In this document: positions 1 through 5,525 of the stretch, piece by piece | Numbering within the stretch: the stretch's first letter is position 1 | Layout of the letters: every line of letters begins with the position of its first letter | Assembly: GCA_016296165.1 (NCBI GenBank) | Contig: JAEDJV010000124.1 | Location: 1-7,282 of the forward strand | DNA length: 7,282 nt | Source of the DNA: Oscillospiraceae bacterium | GTDB lineage: Bacteria; Bacillota; Clostridia; Oscillospirales; Ruminococcaceae | Direction: 5' to 3' | The notes under the pieces: model-generated | Databases searched by the model: none | Seen by the model: the letters and a program-made list of their open reading frames with translations, nothing else | What the model was told of the DNA's origin: nothing | Translations under genes and position numbers: made by a program

Positions 1-453
1 AGCGTTGCTGAACATGAAGAAGCTGTGACCGAGAAGATTCATCTGAAGGATTGCTTCTTCTACATCCATAGGACGCATTGTGAACTTTTTGTGTTTGATA
101 ACTTCAAAATCATACTGTTCTTCAATCTCGTCAGCGTATGCATCAGCAAATGCGTTTTCCTTAAGTTTCTTTTCAACTCTTGTTTTGTTCTTGCGGATTT
201 GTCTGATGATTTTATCAATTGCTGCGTCGAGTGCGTCGTTTTTATCTATAGCGCTTTTTTCAGATCTGTAGATTATATTGTTATATCTGACAGTAAGTTC
301 AACTACTATCTGATTCTTAATTTCTGAGATAACGATCTTTGCGTCAGCCTCGTCACCAAAAAACTTGGATAATCTTGAGTCTATTCTCTGTGTTGCGTAC
401 TCATTAAAAGCCTGTGGGATGTTCATTTTTTTAGCTGAAATAATTGTTTTCAT
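1..453 (-). CDS. hpf: Ribosome hibernation promoting factor, long form (3' end outside window)
   Basis: Long-form HPF binds the 30S decoding region and dimerises ribosomes into inactive 100S particles in stationary phase or stress. Reading the minus strand from the ATG at 453 gives 151 open codons to the window edge, with no stop. The protein starts MKTIISAKKMNIPQAF. Residues 1 to about 98 fit the S30AE beta-alpha-beta domain, including a basic helix around 83-97 (IIRQIRKNKTRVEKK). An acidic linker follows at about 100-115. Residues 116-151 (FEVIKHKKFTMRPMDVEEAI, then LQMNLLGHSFFMFSNA) are the hallmark of the C-terminal dimerisation domain, so this is the long form. About 25-30 C-terminal residues should lie outside the window. 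The start is fixed by AGGAGG at 461-466, 7 nt from the ATG. The gene is divergent from the NAD cluster. Family assignment is secure. Confidence 0.95.
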   Translation of the reverse strand, partial: MKTIISAKKMNIPQAFNEYATQRIDSRLSKFFGDEADAKIVISEIKNQIVVELTVRYNNIIYRSEKSAIDKNDALDAAIDKIIRQIRKNKTRVEKKLKENAFADAYADEIEEQYDFEVIKHKKFTMRPMDVEEAILQMNLLGHSFFMFSNA

Positions 454-470
454 ACAAATTCCTCCTTCTT

Positions 471-505
471 AACATAGCATACATAAATTTTAGATATACT
501 ATGTT
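471..505 (-). repeat. Inverted repeat / potential hairpin in the hpf leader
   Basis: AACATAG at 471-477 is the exact reverse complement of CTATGTT at 499-505. Beyond one mismatch the arms continue with ATA/TAT, so the stem could reach about 10 bp around an A/T-rich loop. It lies between the predicted hpf transcription start (about 508) and the Shine-Dalgarno (461-466), so it would occupy almost the whole 5' leader. It could stabilise the mRNA 5' end or bind a regulator. No function can be assigned from the sequence. Confidence 0.5.
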
Positions 506-514
506 GATATTTGT

Positions 515-543
515 ATTATATCACAGATTTCGAAAAAATGCAA
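515..543 (-). promoter_or_regulatory. Sigma-A type promoter of hpf
   Basis: On the minus strand, TTGCAT (543-538) and a perfect TATAAT (520-515) are separated by exactly 17 bp. A TG lies one base upstream of the -10, giving an extended -10. Transcription would start near 508, leaving a leader of about 55 nt before the hpf ATG at 453. This is read directly from the sequence; the start site is inferred. Confidence 0.8.
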
Positions 544-623
544 CCCTTTTTTTATATTTTTTTAGATTTAATTCACAAAAAAATGATGAACAATTGCTTG
601 ATATATAAGGAAGTGACTATTTT

Positions 624-1424
624 ATGAATGAAGAAACATATCTGAAAAACTATGATATTTCTAAATATGAGAGACCGTCTGTTGCGGCTGATATGGTAGT
701 ATTTACTGTCAGGGACAATAAGCCGGATAACCCAAAGAAAAGCCCTGTAAAGAAACTTTCCATGATGCTGATAAAAAGAGGCGAGCATCCGTTTAAAGAA
801 ATGTGGGCACTTCCAGGCGGATTTCTGAAAATGGATGAAACTATAGAACAGTGTGCTTTCAGAGAACTTTCAGAGGAAACAGGACTGAAAGAACTGTACC
901 TCAGACAGTTCAGAACATACAGTGATGTCAAAAGAGACCCCAGAGGTCGCATTATTTCCTGTGCGTACTTTTCTCTGATTAATAACAGTGATGAACTGGT
1001 CAGAGCCTCCAGTGACGCTGTGGATGCTGCATGGTTTGATGTTACTGTTACAGAAAGTGATGCAGGTTTTTTGTATTCACTTTCCAATAATGAGGATGTT
1101 CTGCTTGAAGTTAAAGTTTCTGAAAAAAATGATGAGGCTGTTATAGAAGAATGTAATGGCAGTCTTGCTTTTGATCATGTCCGTATTATTACTGATGCAA
1201 TTTACTTTATTCGTTCGGGATTTGATAATGCAGAGTATATCTTCATGCTTCTGCCTGAAAAATTCAGTATTCCTCAGATGCAGTCGGTTTATGCTCTTGT
1301 TAAAGGTAAAAGTGTAAGCAAAGAGGTCGTTCACAGGCTTTATGATAAAAAAATTGAAAAAACCATGTCTTCAGAGCAGGATGGTCAGCACAAGAGAGCA
1401 ATTCTTTACAGAAAAAAATTATAA
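624..1424 (+). CDS. nrtR: NrtR-type regulator: Nudix domain plus C-terminal winged helix
   Basis: Predicted transcriptional regulator of NAD metabolism, 266 aa. Residues about 18-165 form a Nudix domain with an intact signature at 66-88 (G, five residues, E72, seven residues, R80-E81-L, E84-E85, G87-L88). It also has the KRDPRGRIISCAY segment (103-115) typical of ADP-ribose-type Nudix proteins. Residues about 180-266 match the NrtR winged-helix part: LAFDHVRII (181-189), LLPEKFSIPQMQSVY (209-223) and the terminal RAILYRKK. Characterised NrtR proteins repress NAD salvage genes and bind ADP-ribose as effector; many have a degenerate Nudix box, but this one is complete and may still hydrolyse ADP-ribose. 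AGGAAG at 608-613 lies 10 nt before the ATG; the nearby GTG at 613 is out of frame. I found no convincing promoter between hpf and this gene. pncA, a prs-like gene and nadV follow directly, which supports the assignment. A plain Nudix hydrolase is possible but less likely given the C-terminal domain. Confidence 0.85.
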   Translation: MNEETYLKNYDISKYERPSVAADMVVFTVRDNKPDNPKKSPVKKLSMMLIKRGEHPFKEMWALPGGFLKMDETIEQCAFRELSEETGLKELYLRQFRTYSDVKRDPRGRIISCAYFSLINNSDELVRASSDAVDAAWFDVTVTESDAGFLYSLSNNEDVLLEVKVSEKNDEAVIEECNGSLAFDHVRIITDAIYFIRSGFDNAEYIFMLLPEKFSIPQMQSVYALVKGKSVSKEVVHRLYDKKIEKTMSSEQDGQHKRAILYRKKL

Positions 1425-1429
1425 AACTA

Positions 1430-1458
1430 TTGACAAACTAAAAATATCCTGATATAAT
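1430..1458 (+). promoter_or_regulatory. Consensus sigma-A promoter of the pncA-prs-nadV operon
   Basis: TTGACA at 1430-1435 and TATAAT at 1453-1458 are both perfect hexamers with a 17-bp spacer. The promoter starts 6 bp after the nrtR stop codon, so the downstream genes can be expressed separately from nrtR. The expected transcription start is about 1465. A consensus promoter of this strength would need a repressor to be regulated, which fits the inverted repeats immediately downstream. Confidence 0.88.
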
Positions 1459-1495
1459 CTAAGTATAAAGTTCTTAGGAGTGAATCAACCTAAGA
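1459..1495 (+). promoter_or_regulatory. Overlapping inverted repeats: candidate NrtR operator
   Basis: Directly after the -10 box, CTAAG (1459-1463) is followed by TCTTAGG (1472-1478) and CCTAAGA (1489-1495). The last two are exact reverse complements with a 10-nt spacer. CTAAG and CTTAG (1473-1477) form a second inverted repeat with a 9-nt spacer. All three copies lie across the transcription start and early leader, where a bound repressor would block initiation. The link to NrtR is inferred from position and from the neighbouring regulator gene. The TCTTAGG/CCTAAGA pair could instead fold as a leader RNA hairpin. Confidence 0.5.
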
Positions 1496-1518
1496 GAAAA
1501 CAGAAAGGATATGATGAT

Positions 1519-2040
1519 ATGAAAAAGATACTTATGGTTATTGATATGCAGAACGATTTTATTAACGGAACACTTGGAACCAGAGAGGCAGAAGCAATTG
1601 TTCCGGATGTTGTCAGAGCAGTAAACGAATTTGAGGGTGAGGTTATTTTCACAAGAGATACCCACTTCGAAAATTATGATGAAACTCTGGAAGGAAAGAA
1701 ACTCCCGGTTAAACACTGTATAAAAGGTACAGAAGGATGGGAGATATGTGCCGAACTACAGAAAACAGAAGCATATAAAAAAGGGCGCATAATAGACAAA
1801 GTAACATTTGGTTCTGAAGAAGCTGCAAGGATTATGAGTGAAGAAAAGCCTGATGAAGTATATATGACGGGACTTTGCACAGACATATGTGTTATAAGTA
1901 ACTCAATGCTTATAAGAGCGTTTTCTCCAGAAACAGATATAACTGTATTTGAGAACTGCTGTGCCGGTGTAAGTCCGGAGACACACAGGAACGCTCTTGA
2001 GGCTATGAAGATGTGCCAGATAAATGTACAGACATTCTAA
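1519..2040 (+). CDS. pncA: Nicotinamidase (isochorismatase-like cysteine hydrolase)
   Basis: Predicted to hydrolyse nicotinamide to nicotinate and ammonia in the cytoplasm, the first step of the deamidating NAD salvage route. The 173-aa protein opens with MKKILMVIDMQNDF and has the catalytic triad D9, K94 (in IIDKVTFGS) and C124 (in CTDICV). Metal ligands appear to be D47, H49, E58 and H66 (TRDTH, then EGKKLPVKHC). The glutamate ligand resembles streptococcal nicotinamidase rather than the all-histidine mycobacterial type. I chose ATG 1519, with AAAGGA at 1504-1509. An in-frame GTG at 1480 would add 13 non-conserved residues, has its purine-rich stretch directly abutting the start, and lies inside the predicted operator. 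The prs-like gene begins 16 nt after the stop. The general fold is certain; nicotinamide as substrate is inferred from residues and context. Confidence 0.88.
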   Translation: MKKILMVIDMQNDFINGTLGTREAEAIVPDVVRAVNEFEGEVIFTRDTHFENYDETLEGKKLPVKHCIKGTEGWEICAELQKTEAYKKGRIIDKVTFGSEEAARIMSEEKPDEVYMTGLCTDICVISNSMLIRAFSPETDITVFENCCAGVSPETHRNALEAMKMCQINVQTF

Positions 2041-2056
2041 GGCAGGGAAATGAATT

Positions 2057-2869
2057 ATGATAAAGATAAATGAACAGATTATAAACTCTACACTGTTTCC
2101 GGACGGAACTTCATCACTCAGAGCTGAAATTCCGGATTCGGATAATATAACACTCACATGGTGCTTTGACGGTAATCATGAGATGTCAGAGATATTTTAT
2201 CTTGTAAATCACATCAGAACGCACAGACGGGATGCAGGGCTTAGTCTGATTATGCCGTATATTCCTAATGCACGTATGGATCGCGTCAGGAATGAAGATG
2301 AAGTGTTTACTTTAAAGTATTTTTCATCTTTTATTAATAGTCTGGGATTTGATTGTGTAAAAGTATGTGATCCGCATTCAGATGTTTCAGCTGCGCTTAT
2401 TGACCGTATTGAACGTATTCCTCACATGCCGTTTATAGAGAGAGTAATGAAAGAGATAAGTTTTGATCCCGGTAAGGATATTATGTTCTATCCAGATGCC
2501 GGATGCGCCAAAAAATACGAATCAGTTATTAAACTTCCGTATCTTAAGGGTGAAAAAAAGCGCGACTGGCGTACAGGTAAGATAGAAGGACTTGAACTGT
2601 CAGGAAATATTCCTGATGAGCCGTTTCGGGTTCTCATAGTCGATGATATATGCAGCAGAGGCGGTACATTTTTCTATTCAGCACAGAAACTTAAGGAAGC
2701 GGGAGCAACGGATATTTATCTGTACGTTACTCACTGTGAAAATACAATACTGGAAGGTGAGCTGATTAAAAGCGGTTTGGTAACCAGGATATTTACGACG
2801 GATTCTATTTATTCAGAAAAAGATGAGAATATAAATATTATTGAAAGTTTCAGACAGAAAGGGGAATGA
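2057..2869 (+). CDS. Short, divergent PRPP-synthetase-like protein (Prs or Adps-like pyrophosphokinase)
   Basis: Predicted pyrophosphokinase that transfers pyrophosphate from ATP to the 1-position of a ribose 5-phosphate group, supplying the NadV-like enzyme 3 nt downstream. At 270 aa it is shorter than housekeeping Prs (about 310-320), and its N-terminus begins almost at the FPDGT element (14-18; FxDGE in Prs). Family landmarks are in order: MPYIPNARMDRV (66-77; usual RQDR becomes RMDR), CDPHSD with H107 (104-109), PDAG (146-149), a basic flexible loop around KGEKKRD (164-170), and the PRPP loop VLIVDDICSRGGT (192-204). In that loop the usual D-T-G-G-T phosphate-binding stretch reads S200-R201-G-G-T204, so the site for the ribose 5-phosphate end is altered. 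The start has GGCAGGGAA at 2041-2049. It may be a dedicated PRPP synthetase, or an ADP-ribose pyrophosphokinase like phage NARP1 Adps. The fold is secure; the acceptor substrate is open. Confidence 0.8.
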   Translation: MIKINEQIINSTLFPDGTSSLRAEIPDSDNITLTWCFDGNHEMSEIFYLVNHIRTHRRDAGLSLIMPYIPNARMDRVRNEDEVFTLKYFSSFINSLGFDCVKVCDPHSDVSAALIDRIERIPHMPFIERVMKEISFDPGKDIMFYPDAGCAKKYESVIKLPYLKGEKKRDWRTGKIEGLELSGNIPDEPFRVLIVDDICSRGGTFFYSAQKLKEAGATDIYLYVTHCENTILEGELIKSGLVTRIFTTDSIYSEKDENINIIESFRQKGE

Positions 2870-2872
2870 CTT

Positions 2873-4450
2873 ATGGATATCAGAAAAGCAAATCCACTTA
2901 TTCTTACAGATTTTTACAAGACAATTCATCATCTGGCATATACACCGGGGCTTGAGTATCTTGTCTCATACTGGACTCCGAGAATGTCAAGGTACGAATA
3001 TACGGATAAGGCCGTTGTGTTCGGAATGCAGGCATTTATAAAAGAATATCTCATTGATTATTTTAATGAAAATTTCTTTAACAGGAGTAAAGAAGAAATA
3101 GTTTCTGAGTATAAGAGGCTTATTTCAAATACAATGACACTTCAGGCTGCTGATACGGAAGAAATAGAAAAACTGCATGATCTCGGATACCTTCCTGTTA
3201 AGATTAAGGCTGTTGCTGAGGGTACGAGGGTAAATATCAAAACACCGGTATATGAAATTTCAAATACTGTAAAGGGATTCGGATGGCTCGTAAATTATCT
3301 TGAGACATTTATCTCAGTAAATATCTGGCACACAATGAATTCTGCAACAGTTGCCTATGCATACAGGCAGGTTGTGAACAATTATTTTGATAAAACCGTA
3401 TCTGAAAAGGCTGTAAAGAGAATTGATTTTGAAGACGGAAAAATGACTGAAAAAGAAAGCTCTGCTGTTCTTCCTTGTATAAAAAATGCTGCCTGCGGAG
3501 ATTTTTCAATGAGAGGTATGACTTCAATTGAAAGTGCTGAAAAGAGCAGTGCCGCACATCTCCTTTCATTTACCGGAACAGCAACTATCGGTGCTATTCC
3601 ATGGCTTGAACAGTACTACAACTGTGACTGTACAAAAGAAGTTGTGGGTAAAGGTGTTCCTTCAACAGAGCATAGTGTAATGAGCTCGTACGGACGTGAC
3701 GGAGAGTCTGAATGCTACCGTCACCTTATCGAAGACGTGTTTAAGACAGGTCCTCTCAGCATAGTTTCGGATACTTATGATTACTGGAACGTTGTAACAA
3801 ACATTATTCCGTCACTCAAAGACAGCATTATGGCAAGAGACGGAAAGATAGTTGTAAGAGGTGACTCAGGTGATCCTGTTGAAATAATCTGCGGAACAAA
3901 GACTGATATTGCAGAAGGCGAAGAATACACGCCTGAGGAACTCGGAACTGTAAGATGTCTCTGGAACAAATTCGGCGGATATATAAATGACAAGGGATAC
4001 AAAGTTCTTGATGAACATATCGGCGTGATTTACGGAGACGCAATCACATATGAAAGAGCATGCAGGATATATGATCTCCTTGACAGAATGGGATTTGCCG
4101 CTTCCAATGTAACACTCGGTATAGGTTCGTTTACATACCAGTATGTAACGAGAGATTCACTTGGTCAGGCGCTTAAGGCTACAAACAGCATTGTAAACGG
4201 TAGGGAGAGACAAATTTTCAAGGATCCGAAGACTGATAAGGTAAAAGGTGCAAACTTTAAAAAATCCCAGAAGGGAATGTGCTATGTTTACCGTCAGGGA
4301 GATGATGTTATCTATAAGGATGAACTGACTTTTGACGAAGTTGAAAAACTAAGTGACAATCTTCTCGTACCTGTTTTCTGTGACGGTAAACTTCTTGTTG
4401 ACGAAAGTCTTAAGGAGATAAGAGCAAGACTGCACGATAACAATTTCTGA
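2873..4450 (+). CDS. nadV: NadV/NAMPT-like nicotinamide phosphoribosyltransferase (or Namat-like)
   Basis: Predicted to couple nicotinamide to a 1-pyrophosphorylated ribose: NMN if the donor is PRPP, or NAD+ directly if the donor is ADP-ribose pyrophosphate. The 525-aa protein aligns with NAMPT along its length: NPLILTDFYKTIHH (7-20), VSYWTPRM with R37, GDFSMRG with D210 (the aspartate associated with nicotinamide preference, D219 in human NAMPT), and STEHSVMSSYGRD with H267 (NAMPT H247). Further on come IVVRGDSGDP with R329 and D331, IYGD (386-389), VTRDSLGQALKATN with R427, and IFKDP (448-452). Phosphate-binding basic residues look conserved. It is longer than usual (about 490), partly through a charged insertion around 177-203. 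In my by-eye alignment the NAMPT Y188 and R196 positions carry H153 and a non-arginine residue. AAAGGGG at 2858-2864 supports the ATG. Spacing to the prs-like gene implies co-translation. The residues argue against nicotinate phosphoribosyltransferase. Confidence 0.87.
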   Translation: MDIRKANPLILTDFYKTIHHLAYTPGLEYLVSYWTPRMSRYEYTDKAVVFGMQAFIKEYLIDYFNENFFNRSKEEIVSEYKRLISNTMTLQAADTEEIEKLHDLGYLPVKIKAVAEGTRVNIKTPVYEISNTVKGFGWLVNYLETFISVNIWHTMNSATVAYAYRQVVNNYFDKTVSEKAVKRIDFEDGKMTEKESSAVLPCIKNAACGDFSMRGMTSIESAEKSSAAHLLSFTGTATIGAIPWLEQYYNCDCTKEVVGKGVPSTEHSVMSSYGRDGESECYRHLIEDVFKTGPLSIVSDTYDYWNVVTNIIPSLKDSIMARDGKIVVRGDSGDPVEIICGTKTDIAEGEEYTPEELGTVRCLWNKFGGYINDKGYKVLDEHIGVIYGDAITYERACRIYDLLDRMGFAASNVTLGIGSFTYQYVTRDSLGQALKATNSIVNGRERQIFKDPKTDKVKGANFKKSQKGMCYVYRQGDDVIYKDELTFDEVEKLSDNLLVPVFCDGKLLVDESLKEIRARLHDNNF

Positions 4451-4489
4451 TAATATTTTGGACGGTACTGAAAGGACGTAAAAAAAAAT

Positions 4490-5194
4490 TTGAAAATAAA
4501 AGACTTTAGAAAAGGTATGTATCATGGGATGCCAATTGGACTGGGTTATTTGTCGGTTTCATTTGGTTTTGGAATAATGGCGGTAAAATCAGGGCTCACT
4601 ACTTTAGTGGCAGCCCTGATTTCTGCCTCTAATCTTACTTCTGCAGGGCAGGCTGCAGGGGTTGGAATAATTGCAGCGGGCGGAACACTTATCGAGATGG
4701 CACTTGTTCAGTTTACGATAAATCTGAGATATTCACTAATGGCGCTGTCTCTTTCCCAGAAACTTGACAAATCTTTTACCCTTCCGCATAAGCTGCTTGC
4801 TTCATTCGGAATAACTGATGAGATTTTTGCAGTATCAGCCGGACGAAAAGAAAAGCTGACACCGTGGTATATGTATGGTATGATACTTGTTGCATTTACA
4901 GGCTGGGTTACGGGAACTGTACTTGGTGCCTCTGCAGGACAGCTGCTCCCACAGTCAGTTTCAGCGGCACTAAGTATAATGCTTTATGGAATGTTTATCG
5001 CTATCATAGTTCCTCCTGCCCGCAAGGAACGAAGTATTCTGGTGGTTATTGTAATAGCTGCGCTGATAAGTATATTGTTCCGGTATCTTATTACGGTAGT
5101 ATCCGGAGGATTTGCGGTTATAATAAGTGCATTGGCAGCTTCGTCTGCAGGAGCACTGTTATTTCCGGTGAAGGGTGAGGAGGAGTCAGAGTGA
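4490..5194 (+). CDS. azlC: AzlC family branched-chain amino acid transport protein, large subunit
   Basis: Integral membrane protein that with AzlD forms a two-subunit exporter, in characterised cases for branched-chain amino acids. The 234-aa protein has hydrophobic segments at roughly 15-33, 36-48, 55-78, 127-148, 156-175, 182-201 and 204-226. It shows AzlC family landmarks: GMPIGLGYLSVSFGFGI (13-29), SNLTSAGQAAG (47-57), INLRYSLMALSLSQKL (77-92) and FGITDEIFAVS (106-116). I chose the TTG at 4490 because MKIKDFRKGMYHG matches the usual AzlC N-terminus; the next ATG (4517) would delete it. AAAGGA (4471-4476) is 13 nt from the TTG, a long spacing that includes a run of nine A (4480-4488). It lies 39 nt after nadV with no visible terminator or promoter, so read-through from the NAD operon is possible. 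Substrate is inferred from the family only. Confidence 0.88.
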   Translation: MKIKDFRKGMYHGMPIGLGYLSVSFGFGIMAVKSGLTTLVAALISASNLTSAGQAAGVGIIAAGGTLIEMALVQFTINLRYSLMALSLSQKLDKSFTLPHKLLASFGITDEIFAVSAGRKEKLTPWYMYGMILVAFTGWVTGTVLGASAGQLLPQSVSAALSIMLYGMFIAIIVPPARKERSILVVIVIAALISILFRYLITVVSGGFAVIISALAASSAGALLFPVKGEEESE

Positions 5195-5493
5195 TGGAAC
5201 TGTTTTTATATATTGTCGTTATGGCTCTGGTAACTTATCTTATACGAATGATTCCATTTGCTTTTTTTAATAAAAAGATCAAATCAAGATTTTTAAAGAG
5301 TCTGCTTTACTATATACCATATGCTGTTTTAAGTGCTATGACTATTCCTGCGATATTTTACAGTACAGGCAATATGATTTCAGCTGTAGCCGGGACTGTG
5401 GCAGCGGTTTTGCTGGCGTATTTTGGAGCGCCGCTTATAGTTGTTGCGCTGGCAGCAGCATTTTCAGCATTTATCACCGGATTGTTTTTTTAA
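5194..5493 (+). CDS. azlD: AzlD family small membrane subunit
   Basis: Small partner of AzlC, 99 aa and almost wholly hydrophobic, with about four membrane segments. The N-terminus (LYIVVMALVTYLIRMIPFAF) and the YYIPYAVLSAMTIPAIF stretch are typical of AzlD. The ATG at 5194 overlaps the azlC stop by one base (TGATG), so translation of the pair is probably coupled. A GTG at 5191, three bases upstream and in frame, is an equally acceptable start. AGGAGG at 5178-5183 is 7 nt from the GTG and 10 nt from the ATG. The protein length is normal for the family. Confidence 0.88.
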   Translation: MELFLYIVVMALVTYLIRMIPFAFFNKKIKSRFLKSLLYYIPYAVLSAMTIPAIFYSTGNMISAVAGTVAAVLLAYFGAPLIVVALAAAFSAFITGLFF

Positions 5494-5525
5494 AATGAAT
5501 TTATTATTGAGTTTCAGGAGGAAAC

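Noticed and set aside
25..327. Plus-strand open frames of 100 and 63 codons at the left edge
   Set aside because: They lie antisense to the clear hpf coding sequence, have no family resemblance and lack a good ribosome binding site.
595..610. TATATA/TATAAG before nrtR as a -10 box
   Set aside because: No -35-like hexamer lies at 16-18 bp, and the element overlaps the Shine-Dalgarno, so initiation there would leave no ribosome site.
650..1087. Minus-strand open frame of 145 codons
   Set aside because: It is the shadow of the nrtR Nudix domain on the other strand; the plus-strand frame carries the full Nudix motif.
1480..1518. Upstream GTG start for pncA, adding 13 residues
   Set aside because: The purine-rich TTAGGA directly abuts this GTG with no spacer. 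The GTG also lies inside the inverted repeats, and the extra residues are not family-like. ATG 1519 has AAAGGA at a usable distance.
4864..5178. 104-codon frame overlapping azlC in another phase
   Set aside because: The azlC frame has the conserved family motifs and membrane segments; this frame has an odd composition and no supporting start site.
5482..5507. TTGTTT and TATTAT before maf as a promoter
   Set aside because: The spacer is only 14 bp and the start would fall on the maf Shine-Dalgarno.
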